DNA of 37,761 nucleotides from Thermoplasmata archaeon (GCA_030039715.1 JASHVA010000048.1:1-37761), one strand, 5' to 3'; shown: positions 1 to 7,911, counted from the first letter of the stretch. The notes: generated from the sequence alone by a model not told the origin. Program-made: numbers and translations.

Positions 1-203
1 AGCGGTGCCGACTGGACGACGTAGGCGGGGAGTCCGGTGTTCGGGTCGTTCCCGGCCCGGAGGATGTTCATGATCTCGAGCCGGATCTCGACCACCGAGC
101 CGTCCTTCAGCTTCAGGCGGACCTTCCCGTCGCCTCCGACGACCTCGTAGTCGACGATCTCGGCGTTGGCGAGGTCCGGCGGCGGCCCGCCGGGTCCGAT
201 CAT
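1..203 (-). CDS. Small conserved-looking protein, 3' end cut by the window edge
   Basis: The frame starts at an ATG (203-201) that overlaps the TGA stop of rpl11 by four bases (ATGA), so the two genes are translationally coupled. About 67 residues are visible and the frame runs off the window still open. After a short Gly/Pro-rich start it reads as alternating beta strands with the segments IVDYEVVGGDGKVRLKLKDG and VVEIRLEIMNILRAGNDPN, which looks like a small compact beta-barrel-like domain. I do not recognise the family. In archaea rpl1 often follows rpl11, but this start does not look like L1. It is the last visible gene of the ftsZ-secE-spt5-rpl11 cluster and is presumably co-transcribed with it. 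Confidence 0.7.
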   Translation of the reverse strand, partial: MIGPGGPPPDLANAEIVDYEVVGGDGKVRLKLKDGSVVEIRLEIMNILRAGNDPNTGLPAYVVQSAP

Positions 204-667
204 CGGGCGCCCCGGGCGGCGACGCGGCTCTTCACGAGCGCGCGGGGGTCCTCCCCGTCGACGGTGAGGCCGAGGGAGACGCACGTGCCGATCACCTGGT
301 TCATCCGCTCCTCGATCGAGCGGCCGAACATGTCGTCGCCCTTCGCCTCGGCGATCCGCTTCACGGCGTCGAGCGAGACGTCCCCGACCGTCTCGGACTT
401 CGACTTGCCCGACCCCTTCTCCTTCCCCGCCTCCTTGAGGAGGAGGGCGGCGACGGGCGGGCGTCCGACGACGAGCGTGAACGCACGGGTCGTCGGATTG
501 ACCTTGACGACGACCGGGACGCGCATCCCCGCGAACTGCTTCGTCTGCTCGTTGATCTGCGCGACAACCTGGCCGACGTTGACGCCGAGCGGGCCGAGCG
601 CGGGTCCGAGCGGGGGGCCGGCGGAGGCTTTCCCGCCCTCGACGAGGACGCTCACCTCATCCGCCAC
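200..667 (-). CDS. rpl11: Ribosomal protein L11 (uL11)
   Basis: A 155-residue large-subunit protein of the GTPase-associated centre, binding 23S rRNA and supporting factor-dependent GTP hydrolysis. The N-terminal domain carries the typical GPPLGPALGPLGVNVGQVV stretch (about residues 17-35). The C-terminal RNA-binding domain contains the VGDVSLDAVKRIAEAK region and a GTCVSLGLTVDG motif. Length suits an archaeal L11. The start is a GTG at 667-665, with a GGGAGG ribosome-binding site inside the end of spt5. The gene overlaps the end of spt5 by 11 bp and the next gene by 4 bp, so translation is tightly coupled. Confidence 0.96.
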   Translation of the reverse strand: MADEVSVLVEGGKASAGPPLGPALGPLGVNVGQVVAQINEQTKQFAGMRVPVVVKVNPTTRAFTLVVGRPPVAALLLKEAGKEKGSGKSKSETVGDVSLDAVKRIAEAKGDDMFGRSIEERMNQVIGTCVSLGLTVDGEDPRALVKSRVAARGAR

Positions 668-1652
668 TCTTGCCGCCTCCCTTCTCCAGCATCCGGACGT
701 GGTCGCCGCGGACGGTGACCGGGATCGGGACGACCGCCTCGATCAGCTCCACGGTGATCTCCTCCTTTGCCTGGTCGATCTTCTTGACGCGAGCCTTCTC
801 GCCCTTGAACGGTCCCGAGATAAGCTCGACGATGGCGCCCTCGACGAACCCTTCGACCGTGATCTTCGGGACGAGGAGCGGCTCGACCTCCTTCAAGGTC
901 GTCTCGCCGTCCACGAGCCCGCGGGCCTTGCGGATGCCCTTCAGCATCTCGTGGACCCCCTCGAAGCTCATCCCCTCCGCGAAGACGTAGCCGCGGAGCG
1001 ACGACGGAACCAGGAGGGCGAAGACGACGTCCGGCTTCTCCTCGGCGCGCGCGAGCAGGGTGTCGGCGACCTCCCGCTCGTAGCCGCGCGAGGTCTTGAT
1101 CGCGAGCACGGCCTGGCGGGCGACGCAGGCGAGCGTGAGGCGGAGGGCGGGGCCGCCGCCGTCCGGGTCCGTGACGGAGAGGCGGACCTCGACCCGGTCC
1201 CCGTAGCGGACACCGACCGGAGCCGTGATCTCGAAGGAGAGCGGCACGCCCGAGCCCGGCGGGACGGTCACGAGCGCCTGGATCTTGCGGGCGAAGAGCT
1301 CGGTCGAGGTCCGCTTGCCGGGCGGGGTCCAGTGGACGGGCCACTCGGCGCCCTCTCCCGGGTACGTCGAGGTGTACGCCACCTCGATCCCGATCGGGAG
1401 GGACGTCGGCTCGCCGGCCTTGCTCGTGAGGACCGCCGAGAGGGTCGTCACCGTGCCGGCCGTGACCTCCCGGGGTCCTTCCTCGACCGCCTTGAGCGTG
1501 AGGAACGTCGAGACCTGCGGCTTGGGTGGGGCCGGGGCCGCAGGAGCCGCCACCGGCACGGCCGCGGGCGCGCCGGGGGCGGGCTTCTTCGCCTCGGCGA
1601 CCGGCGGCGTTCCGGAGAGCAGGCCGATGCCTTCGTTCTCGTCGGGGGTCAT
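657..1652 (-). CDS. spt5: Transcription elongation factor Spt5 (NusG family) with a large N-terminal extension
   Basis: 331 residues. The C-terminal half is a standard archaeal Spt5: an NGN domain at about 182-262 (starting VLAIKTSRGYEREVADTLL) and a KOW domain at about 267-325 (EGAIVELISGPFKGEKARVKK). It binds RNA polymerase, with Spt4, to promote processivity and couple to the ribosome. The N-terminal 180 residues are not part of a normal archaeal Spt5, which is about 150 residues long. They comprise an Ala/Pro-rich linker (20-47) and then a beta-rich stretch (48-178) with features of an Ig-like/CARDB-NEW3 sandwich, for example ITAPVGVRYGDRVEVRLSVT. The ATG is preceded by GAGGAAC. Its place between secE and rpl11 is the classic archaeal order. 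Confidence 0.93.
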   Translation of the reverse strand: MTPDENEGIGLLSGTPPVAEAKKPAPGAPAAVPVAAPAAPAPPKPQVSTFLTLKAVEEGPREVTAGTVTTLSAVLTSKAGEPTSLPIGIEVAYTSTYPGEGAEWPVHWTPPGKRTSTELFARKIQALVTVPPGSGVPLSFEITAPVGVRYGDRVEVRLSVTDPDGGGPALRLTLACVARQAVLAIKTSRGYEREVADTLLARAEEKPDVVFALLVPSSLRGYVFAEGMSFEGVHEMLKGIRKARGLVDGETTLKEVEPLLVPKITVEGFVEGAIVELISGPFKGEKARVKKIDQAKEEITVELIEAVVPIPVTVRGDHVRMLEKGGGKSGG

Positions 1653-1683
1653 GGATCGTTCCTCGGGGTCGGGCGGGGCGAAC

Positions 1684-1929
1684 CTAGAGCCCCGAGAAGA
1701 AGTTTGCCCAGAGCCACGGACCCGCCTGGGTGAAGAAAATGTAGATCGCGAACCCCGTGAGGCCGATCAGCACCGCGCCGAGAGCCGTCACCTCGAGGAC
1801 CTTGACGTACTCCTCCTGGGTCGGCCGACGCGCCATGCGCAGGATCCGGCCGTACTTGCCGTGCCCGACGGTGCGCAGCCGCCCGTCGAAATTGTCCTGT
1901 ACCCGGCGCGCGCGGTCGAGGAACGCCAT
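1684..1929 (-). CDS. secE: Preprotein translocase SecE (Sec61 gamma subunit)
   Basis: 81 residues, the usual archaeal SecE size. An amphipathic N-terminal helix ends in the basic, conserved-type stretch RMARRPTQEEYVKVLEVT (about 31-48). It is followed by one membrane helix (about 49-67, ALGAVLIGLTGFAIYIFF). This is the clamp subunit of the SecYEG channel in the cytoplasmic membrane. It starts 8 nt after the ftsZ stop and ends 31 nt before spt5, so it belongs to the ftsZ operon, as in many euryarchaea. Confidence 0.95.
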   Translation of the reverse strand: MAFLDRARRVQDNFDGRLRTVGHGKYGRILRMARRPTQEEYVKVLEVTALGAVLIGLTGFAIYIFFTQAGPWLWANFFSGL

Positions 1930-1937
1930 CGGTCTAC

Positions 1938-3062
1938 CTAGTGCACGACGTCGAGGTCCGGCCCGGACTTGCGGCCCGGACCCGCACCCGTCGTCGAGGT
2001 ACCGAAAATCTGGGGGGATTTAACTCCGGTCACCACGAGCATCACGCGGATCGTGCTCTGCATCGTCGGGTCCACCGCGGCCCCCCAGATGATGCGTGCG
2101 GTCGGGCTGATCGACTTCTGGACGACCTCCGCCGCCTTCTGGGCCTCGCTGACCGTCATGTCCGGCCCGCCGGTCACGTTGATGAGCGCGCCGGTCGCGC
2201 CCGCGATGTCGACGCGGAGGAGCGGGGAGTTGATCGCTTCGAGGACGGCGTCCTCGGCGCGGTTCTCGCTCTCCGACTCGCCGATCCCGATGAGCGCGAC
2301 GCCGCCGCCCTTCATGATCGTCCGCAGGTCGTTGAAGTCGAGGTTGACGAGGCCGGGCCGCGTGATGATCTCGGTGATCCCGCGGATCGCGCGGGCGAGG
2401 ACCGAGTCGGCGACCTTGAAGGCGGTCTGGATCGGCAGCCGGGGGACGAGCTCGAGGAGGCGGTCGTTCGGGATCGTGATCACCGTGTCGATGGAGGCGC
2501 GGAGCCGCTCGAGGCCCCACATCGCGTTCTCGGCGCGGACGAGCCCTTCCGAGGCGAACGGGAGCGTGCAGACCGCGATCGTGAGGGGGTTCCCGCCGTT
2601 CGCGTCCTTCGCGCACTGGGCGACGACGGGAGCCGAGCCGGTCCCCGTCCCGCCGCCGAGCCCGAGCGTGATGAACACCATGTCGGAGTTCGAGAGCGCC
2701 TTCTTGATCTCGTCCTCCGCCTCCTTCGCAGCCTGCTCCCCGACCTGCGGGAGCGCCCCCGCGCCGAGGCCCCGGGTCAGCCGCCGCCCGAGCAGGATCT
2801 TCTTCGGGGCGTGGATCGCGAGGAGGTGCTGCGCGTCCGTGTTGCAGGCGACCATGTCGGCCCCGCTCAACCCCTCCTCTGCGAGCCGGTTGATCGTGTT
2901 GCAGCCGCCGCCCCCGCAGCCGACGACCTTGATATTCGTCTTGAGCGACGCGAGGACCGCTTCGAGCTCGGCGTCGTCGTTCTGGGGCGGGGGCGGAGCC
3001 TCCGGCGCGCGCTTCGAGTCGCCCGGCAGGTGGGACAAGATCTCCTGAGCCAACGGTCGCAT
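1938..3062 (-). CDS. ftsZ: Cell division GTPase FtsZ
   Basis: About 374 residues. It polymerises at midcell as the scaffold of the archaeal divisome. The nucleotide-binding loop [12 protein letters not shown] (about 49-60), the tubulin signature [12 protein letters not shown] (about 135-146) and the catalytic T7 region [11 protein letters not shown] (about 241-251) are all intact. The tail ends in DLDVVH, an acidic/hydrophobic tip like the partner-binding end of archaeal FtsZ proteins. A short Pro-rich N-terminal segment (20-30) precedes the core. An in-frame GTG lies directly upstream (3065-3063); I prefer the ATG at 3062. The AT-rich patch at 3101-3109 is the likely promoter. First gene of ftsZ-secE-spt5-rpl11. 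Confidence 0.97.
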   Translation of the reverse strand: MRPLAQEILSHLPGDSKRAPEAPPPPQNDDAELEAVLASLKTNIKVVGCGGGGCNTINRLAEEGLSGADMVACNTDAQHLLAIHAPKKILLGRRLTRGLGAGALPQVGEQAAKEAEDEIKKALSNSDMVFITLGLGGGTGTGSAPVVAQCAKDANGGNPLTIAVCTLPFASEGLVRAENAMWGLERLRASIDTVITIPNDRLLELVPRLPIQTAFKVADSVLARAIRGITEIITRPGLVNLDFNDLRTIMKGGGVALIGIGESESENRAEDAVLEAINSPLLRVDIAGATGALINVTGGPDMTVSEAQKAAEVVQKSISPTARIIWGAAVDPTMQSTIRVMLVVTGVKSPQIFGTSTTGAGPGRKSGPDLDVVH

Positions 3063-3100
3063 CACGGCGGTAACCCTATCGGCGGAAGAGAGGCGGCCAG

Positions 3101-3109
3101 ATTATAAAG
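3101..3109. promoter_or_regulatory. Shared divergent TATA box for ftsZ and mptE
   Basis: ATTATAAAG is the only AT-rich run between the divergent genes. Its centre lies 29 bp from the mptE ATG, as expected for a leaderless start, and about 43 bp from the ftsZ ATG, leaving a short leader. The near-symmetrical TTATAA core could bind TBP in either direction. Confidence 0.6.
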
Positions 3110-3133
3110 CGTGGGTCGGACTTTCCGCCGAGA

Positions 3134-3856
3134 ATGCAGTACTCGGCCTGGGCGCCGCGGTACGAGGCGATCGCGCGGGAGTTCGGCTTCCCGTTCGACC
3201 GGGAGATCCGCTCGGCCGACCGGCTCGAGTCCCTCCTGCCCGCGCCGGCCCGCGAGCGGCCGCTCGAGCGCGTGACCGAACGCCTTGCGGGCCGGGACGT
3301 CGTCGTCGTCGGTCTCGCCCCGGGCGCCGGCCCGCCCCCCGTCTGGCGGCTCCCGTCGATCGGCCCGCCGGCCGCGGTCGTGGCGGCCGACGGGGCGACG
3401 GTGGCGTGCCTCGACGCCGGCCTCGTCCCGGCGGTCATCGCGACCGATCTCGACGGACCGCTACCGGCCGAGGTCGCGGCGAACCGGCGCGGCAGCCTCG
3501 TGGTCGTCCACGCCCACGGGGACAACGAGAGCGCCGTCCAGGAGTGGGTGCCGGAGTTCCCGGGGGAGCTCGCCGGTTCCTGGGCCGGTCCCCCTCGCCC
3601 CGCGCTGCTCGATGTCGGGGGCTTCACCGACGGCGACCGGGCCGTCTATCTCGCCGAGGCCGCCGGGGCGCGCCGGGTCCTCCTTTGGGGCTTCGACTTC
3701 GACTCCGTCGAGGAGCCCGACGCGACGGGCGAGGACCGAAAGCGCGCGAAGCTCCGTTGGGCCCGGCGGCTTGTCGAGGAGCTCGCGACCGAGAGCCGTA
3801 CGCCGATCCTCGCCTGGCGGCGCGACGGCTCGTTCGCTCCTTACGGTGCGAGGTAG
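3134..3856 (+). CDS. mptE: 6-hydroxymethyl-7,8-dihydropterin pyrophosphokinase (MptE-like)
   Basis: 240 residues, matching the archaeal MptE family, which activates 6-hydroxymethyl-dihydropterin with ATP for tetrahydromethanopterin or folate-type cofactor synthesis. Diagnostic motifs are AADGA (84-88), ATDLDG (103-108), VHAHGDN (125-131) and GGFTDGDRA (162-170), followed by a KLRWA motif (206-210). These Asp/His clusters form the metal and pyrophosphate site in the family. The ATG sits about 29 bp after a TATA centre, suggesting a leaderless mRNA. The 3' end overlaps the convergent membrane-protein gene by 16 bp. No other pterin gene is nearby. Confidence 0.88.
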   Translation: MQYSAWAPRYEAIAREFGFPFDREIRSADRLESLLPAPARERPLERVTERLAGRDVVVVGLAPGAGPPPVWRLPSIGPPAAVVAADGATVACLDAGLVPAVIATDLDGPLPAEVAANRRGSLVVVHAHGDNESAVQEWVPEFPGELAGSWAGPPRPALLDVGGFTDGDRAVYLAEAAGARRVLLWGFDFDSVEEPDATGEDRKRAKLRWARRLVEELATESRTPILAWRRDGSFAPYGAR

Positions 3857-5676
3857 CTCGCGTCGACGAGATAGACGACGTTCGGTCCGTTCTCGTAGAG
3901 CAGCACGAACGGCAGCGAGCCGAACCAGGCGATCGCCGCGGCGCTCAGCGGCGTTGCGGCGCCGGACGGATTGAGCGCGACGCCGCCGTACATCACCGAG
4001 TCGACCGCGACGAGGTCGATCGCGTGCCCCACGGTCGGAGCGTTCGAGCGCTCGAGCTCCGCGGCCGCCGCCGACCAGTTGCTGCCCGTGAAGAGCGCCG
4101 GGGTCGAACCCCACGTCGCCGGATTCCCGTCGAACCCGAAGATCATCGAGCTCAGGCGGTGGTCGCTCGCGACGGCCACCGTGCGCGGCTCGGCGATCCC
4201 GATCCAGAGCCAGATGCCCGCGTCGCCGTGCGTCAGCCCCTCCTCGAATCCCCCGAGGTCCGCCTGCGGGGGGTAGACGATCGCCGCGTTGGCCCCGAGC
4301 AGCACCACGAGCCCCAGGCTCGCGGCGAGGAACGCCTTCCGGCCGCTCCGGTCGCCGAGCCGAGTGACGATCCGCGCGAAGCCGACCGCGACCATCAGCG
4401 CGAGCGGAATGAACAGGTACTCGGCGAACCGCGCGGGCGGGATGGCGGCGGCGTAGCCGCCGAACGCCGTGTTCGGGAGCCCGCCGGCGGCGAGCGCCAC
4501 GATCGCCATCAGCGCGAGCGCGCCCAGCCAGGCCACGGCGAACGGGCCGAGCCGCGCGGGCGTGAGCGCCCGGCGGCTGCCGCTCGCGAAGAACGCGAGC
4601 ACGATGACCGGCGCGAACCACAGGATCGCGTCGGCGGTCGTCGTCTGGGAGGTGCCCGGCAGCGCGACGATCAGGAGGAGCGCGATCCCGCCGAGGATCC
4701 CGATGAAAAGGAGGACGAAGTCCCGCACGACGCTGCGGTCGGTCGGGAGTCGGACCCAGGCCCGCGTCGGCCGGAACCCGGAGCGGCGCCAGGAGATGAG
4801 CAGGCCCGCCACCAGGACCACGGCGAGGCCGAGGGCCTCGACGAGCGCGAACGCGAGGTCCCGGCTCGCGCCGATCGACTTCGGCAGCGCCGGGAGGATC
4901 ACGGTGTCGACGAACGAGGTGGTGCCGAAGAACCAGAAGACGAACGTGGCCGTCAGGAATCCGCCGAGGAAGACGAGTTCCCGGGTCGGGAAGCGCCGGC
5001 TCCAGAGCCCCGGACGCCAGAGTTCGAGGAAGAACAGCCCTCCGATCGCGCCCACCGCGAAGAAGTAGGTCGAAAGGTGGTGGGTCACGATGAGCGCGCC
5101 ACCGGTCAGGACGAGCGGGAGGTACCACCGACGGTCGCGACGGCTCTCGACGAACATCCAGAGGGCCGCGCAGCCCAGGAGGTCGCCGAGCGCGAGCGGC
5201 GCCGGGTGGGCGATCGAGAACAGACGCGGCATCGCGACGCCGGCGATCGCCGCGGCGAGGAGCGCGACCGTGTCGTGCGGATAGAGCCGGCGGAAGAGGA
5301 GGAACAGCGGGAAGACCGAGAGCACCGCGACGACCGGGATGATCACGGTGAGCGCCGTGAACGTCGGGAGGCCGAGCGCCGCGGCGCCCGCGCCCGCGAG
5401 CAGGAAGATGCCGGGGAAGTCCGGGTACGCCGTCCCCCAGCCTCCGTAGGCCGCGCCGTGCGGCAACTGACCCGTCGCGAGGAGGTCGGAGGTCAGGCGG
5501 AAGTACTCTCCCGTGTCCGAGCCGAAGACCGCGTAGGAGAGATACGGCTCGAGTGCGAGGAAGACGAGCACGAGCGCGAGCCCGATCAGGAAGAGGAGCG
5601 TCTCGAAGCGGACCGGGGGACCCGACGGCGCGCGCTCGCTCGGCGCCTCCCGTTCGGCCGACGGGCCCGAGCTCAT
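3841..5676 (-). CDS. Multi-spanning membrane protein, possible GT-C type glycosyltransferase
   Basis: 611 residues. A cytoplasmic N-terminus (1-22) is followed by about 12-13 hydrophobic helices to about residue 460, then a 150-residue non-membrane C-terminal domain. The first extracytoplasmic loop carries GSDTGEYF (52-59), an acidic motif placed where GT-C fold glycosyltransferases keep their catalytic Asp/Glu. THHLSTYFF near residue 198 adds conserved-looking polar residues in the membrane. The architecture resembles archaeal lipid-phosphate-sugar-dependent transferases, which would act on the outer face of the membrane. The family assignment is inference and the protein could be another large polytopic protein. 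It is convergent with mptE, and its leaderless-type TATA is at 5703-5708. Confidence 0.6.
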   Translation of the reverse strand: MSSGPSAEREAPSERAPSGPPVRFETLLFLIGLALVLVFLALEPYLSYAVFGSDTGEYFRLTSDLLATGQLPHGAAYGGWGTAYPDFPGIFLLAGAGAAALGLPTFTALTVIIPVVAVLSVFPLFLLFRRLYPHDTVALLAAAIAGVAMPRLFSIAHPAPLALGDLLGCAALWMFVESRRDRRWYLPLVLTGGALIVTHHLSTYFFAVGAIGGLFFLELWRPGLWSRRFPTRELVFLGGFLTATFVFWFFGTTSFVDTVILPALPKSIGASRDLAFALVEALGLAVVLVAGLLISWRRSGFRPTRAWVRLPTDRSVVRDFVLLFIGILGGIALLLIVALPGTSQTTTADAILWFAPVIVLAFFASGSRRALTPARLGPFAVAWLGALALMAIVALAAGGLPNTAFGGYAAAIPPARFAEYLFIPLALMVAVGFARIVTRLGDRSGRKAFLAASLGLVVLLGANAAIVYPPQADLGGFEEGLTHGDAGIWLWIGIAEPRTVAVASDHRLSSMIFGFDGNPATWGSTPALFTGSNWSAAAAELERSNAPTVGHAIDLVAVDSVMYGGVALNPSGAATPLSAAAIAWFGSLPFVLLYENGPNVVYLVDASYLAP

Positions 5677-5702
5677 CGGGACCGTCCGAGCCCGGTCTCG
5701 GC

Positions 5703-5708
5703 CTATAG
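5703..5708 (-). promoter_or_regulatory. TATA box of the large membrane-protein gene
   Basis: CTATAG within an AT-rich run (5703-5713), centred about 29 bp from the ATG at 5676, which fits a leaderless transcript. Confidence 0.5.
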
Positions 5709-5763
5709 TTATTCGGCCGGAACGGCCGCCGGCGCGTCGGCCGCGTTTTCATCGACCGAACCC

Positions 5764-5770
5764 ATAAATA
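5764..5770 (+). promoter_or_regulatory. TATA box of the basic small-protein gene
   Basis: ATAAATA, followed by a G-run, is centred 40 bp ahead of the ATG at 5807. A transcript starting about 26 bp downstream would have a leader of about 13 nt. Confidence 0.6.
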
Positions 5771-5806
5771 GGGGGGTCTGGTGCGGCCGACTCGAGGCCG
5801 TCTCGA

Positions 5807-6169
5807 ATGCCCTCCGCGCGCCGTCAGAAGGCGAAGGCGAAACCGGCCGCGCGCCGGCCTCCGCCCGCCCGCAAGCCCCCGCCCAAGAAGTCGACGGCGC
5901 CGGCCAAGAAGGCCCCGGCCCCCAAGCCCCCCGCCAAACCGACGGCGAAGGCACCCGCGAAGGGCGCGCCGAGTGCGCCGGCGCCGGTGCCGGTCGTTCG
6001 CCGCGCGGACGGCCGGGTCCACGTCCTCTCGCTCTCGTTCGTGCGCGACGGGGACGAGTTCCTCGCCCGCATGGAGACGGACGCGGGTCAGATCACGGAG
6101 CTCAAGAACCGGGCGCTCGACCAGCTCCTCACGCTGGTCGCCGGCGAGCTCGAGGACCTCCTCGAGTAG
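5807..6169 (+). CDS. Small protein with a Lys/Ala/Pro-rich basic tail, function unknown
   Basis: 120 residues in two parts. Residues 1-62 are a low-complexity tail built from Ala, Lys, Pro and Arg (repeated PAKK, PPAK and PTAK-type units), resembling histone H1 C-terminal tails or bacterial basic nucleoid-protein tails. Residues 63-120 are ordinary sequence, with predicted beta strands around RVHVLSLSFVRDGDEFLARM and a helix ending LTLVAGELEDLLE. The tail suggests nucleic-acid binding; the folded part is not one I recognise. The gene has its own TATA box and ends 7 bp from the convergent neighbour. The pronounced sequence bias comes from the tail, and the globular part looks like normal genomic coding. 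Confidence 0.75.
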   Translation: MPSARRQKAKAKPAARRPPPARKPPPKKSTAPAKKAPAPKPPAKPTAKAPAKGAPSAPAPVPVVRRADGRVHVLSLSFVRDGDEFLARMETDAGQITELKNRALDQLLTLVAGELEDLLE

Positions 6170-6176
6170 CGACGCC

Positions 6177-6740
6177 TCACTTCCGCGCGTTCACCGGCGT
6201 CGGAAGGATCCCTTCCTCGAGCTGATAGGTCCGGCGATGGCCGTCCGCGTCGGTGACCTCGACGGTCTCCACCGGCCGGCTCGAAAGGAACGACGCCGCC
6301 ACTCGGCGCAGCAGGTACGTGCGGATCTCGGAAAGGGGCGGGAACGTCCGGCGGTGACCGAACGCCTCCACCACGACCACGGACTCGCTTCGGATCTCGA
6401 TGCGCCGGGGAACCGCGCCGAGCGCGAGCCAGATCCCTCCGACCGCGAGCACCACGGCGATCGCCGAGAAGTAGAGCATCCCGGTAGTGGCCGTCGAGCT
6501 CGTGCCGCCGGGCGAGTTCCGGTCGAGCAGCAGGAACCCCACGTAGAGCACGACGAGGGCTCCGAGGTACAGCACGAGCAGTCGCCGGGCCCGCTCGTTC
6601 GCGGCCTGGTTCTGGCGGAGCTCGAAGTCGCGTCGCGTCGGACCACCGGCCGCGGGCGGGGGAACGGCCGCGGCGGTCGCGTTCGGAGCGGTCGTCGCCG
6701 CGGGAGAACGCGGGATGCGGATCGCACGGGGCGTCGACAC
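6177..6740 (-). CDS. Two-helix membrane protein with a cytosolic PH-like domain, function unknown
   Basis: 187 residues starting at GTG. The start is supported by a strong GGAGGAGGAG ribosome-binding site just upstream (6746-6755) and a TATA at 6778-6785. An Ala/Pro-rich N-terminus (1-35) is followed by a charged segment and two membrane helices (about 53-72 and 88-108). A C-terminal beta-rich domain (110-182) contains PRRIEIRSESVVVVEAFGHR and VETVEVTDADGHRRTYQLEE. The strand pattern resembles the bacterial PH-like (bPH) domains that follow paired membrane helices. No enzyme motif is visible. It probably sits in the cytoplasmic membrane with both long ends inside. Confidence 0.7.
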   Translation of the reverse strand: MSTPRAIRIPRSPAATTAPNATAAAVPPPAAGGPTRRDFELRQNQAANERARRLLVLYLGALVVLYVGFLLLDRNSPGGTSSTATTGMLYFSAIAVVLAVGGIWLALGAVPRRIEIRSESVVVVEAFGHRRTFPPLSEIRTYLLRRVAASFLSSRPVETVEVTDADGHRRTYQLEEGILPTPVNARK

Positions 6741-6777
6741 CGGGACTCCTCCTCCGGTGAGAACGGCGACCGCTCGT

Positions 6778-6785
6778 CCTTAAAT
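6778..6785 (-). promoter_or_regulatory. TATA box for the two-helix membrane protein
   Basis: Read on the minus strand this is ATTTAAGG, about 42 bp from the GTG start, leaving a short leader that carries the GGAGGAGGAG ribosome-binding site. Confidence 0.5.
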
Positions 6786-6804
6786 CTGCCCTTGCGCGGG
6801 CCGT

Positions 6805-7911
6805 TCACGCCTCGAGCTGCGCGTCCCCGCCGTTCGCCGAAGCGCGCGGCGCGGGCAGCGGGGTCTCGAGGTCGACCAGCGGGACCTTGCGGGCGATCTC
6901 GGCGGCCATCGCCGAGCAGCTGGACGGCGGTACCGGGGTGAGCGTGTAGCCCGGGAGCGCGAGGTCGTAGGTCACGACCCTCTTCTCGGCAATCGTCTCC
7001 CAGACCGCGCGGAAGATCCGGTCGGCCGCCTCCGTTTCCCCGACGTGGCGGAGGAGGAGCTCGACGCACAGGATCTCCGCGACCGGGTCGGCCTTGTCGG
7101 ACCCGGCGTACTTCGGCGCGGAGCCGTGCACCGGTTCGAAGACGGCGAGGCTCTCGCCGTAGAGCGCGCCGGGCGCGATGCCGAGGCCTCCCGCCAGGCC
7201 CGCGGTGAGGTCGGAGAGGATGTCGCCGAAGAGGTTCGTCGTCACGATCATGTCGTAGTCCGACGGCTTCTTCGCGAGCTGCATGCACATGTTGTCGATA
7301 AGACGCTCGTCCGCGAGGATGTCCGGGTACTTCGGCGCCATCTCGCGGAACGCGGTCTGGAAGAGCGCCCCGGTCGTCTTCATGATGTTCGCCTTGTGGA
7401 CCGCGGTGAGATGCTTGCGGCGCGCGCGCCGCGCGAGCTCGAAGGCGAACTTGATGATCCGGTCCGACGCCTTCCGCGTGATCACGTTCACCGTCTCGGC
7501 CGCCGTGTGGTCCCGGTCGACCCAGTGCTCGACGCCCGAGTAGAGCCCCTCGGTCGCCTCCCGGACCACGATGAGGTCGGTCCCGGGGTATCGCGTGCCC
7601 TCCCCGGCGATCGCCCGCGCCGGACGGACCGACGCGTAGAGGTCGAGCTGCTGGCGGAGGGCGACGTTGACCGAGCGGAAGCCGCCGCCGATCGGCGTGG
7701 TGATCGGACCCTTCAGCGCGAGCCGGTTCCGCCGGATCGAGTCGAAGACCGCTTCCGGCAGCGGGCTCCCGGTCTGCTTGATCGCCTTCTCGCCGGCCTC
7801 GACGACCTCCCAGTCGAACTCTACGTCCGTCGCCTCGGCGACGCGCCGGGCCGCGGCGGTGACTTCCGGGCCGATCCCGTCGCCCGGGATCAGCGTCACG
7901 CGATAGGCCAT
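6805..7911 (-). CDS. icd: Isocitrate dehydrogenase, probably NADP-dependent
   Basis: 368 residues of the beta-decarboxylating dehydrogenase family, converting isocitrate to 2-oxoglutarate and CO2 in the citrate cycle. Substrate loop FRSVNVALR (78-86) has the Ser and Asn typical of isocitrate enzymes and not of isopropylmalate dehydrogenases. The catalytic Tyr is in EGLYSG (121-126), the Lys in HKANIMK (172-178), and the metal Asp residues lie in IDN (205-207) and FGDILSDL (228-235). In the cofactor loop, HGSAPKYAG (262-270) carries Lys-Tyr as in E. coli NADP-dependent Icd; NAD enzymes usually have Asp-Ile there. Homoisocitrate dehydrogenase is a less likely alternative. A TATA lies at 7947-7952. 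Confidence 0.88.
   Translation of the reverse strand: MAYRVTLIPGDGIGPEVTAAARRVAEATDVEFDWEVVEAGEKAIKQTGSPLPEAVFDSIRRNRLALKGPITTPIGGGFRSVNVALRQQLDLYASVRPARAIAGEGTRYPGTDLIVVREATEGLYSGVEHWVDRDHTAAETVNVITRKASDRIIKFAFELARRARRKHLTAVHKANIMKTTGALFQTAFREMAPKYPDILADERLIDNMCMQLAKKPSDYDMIVTTNLFGDILSDLTAGLAGGLGIAPGALYGESLAVFEPVHGSAPKYAGSDKADPVAEILCVELLLRHVGETEAADRIFRAVWETIAEKRVVTYDLALPGYTLTPVPPSSCSAMAAEIARKVPLVDLETPLPAPRASANGGDAQLEA

Noticed and set aside
3406-6225. Very long open frames opposite or alongside real genes, here 939 codons on the plus strand
   Set aside because: They are Arg/Gly/Ala/Pro-rich with no domain and lie across real genes. High GC content makes stop codons rare in the other frames.
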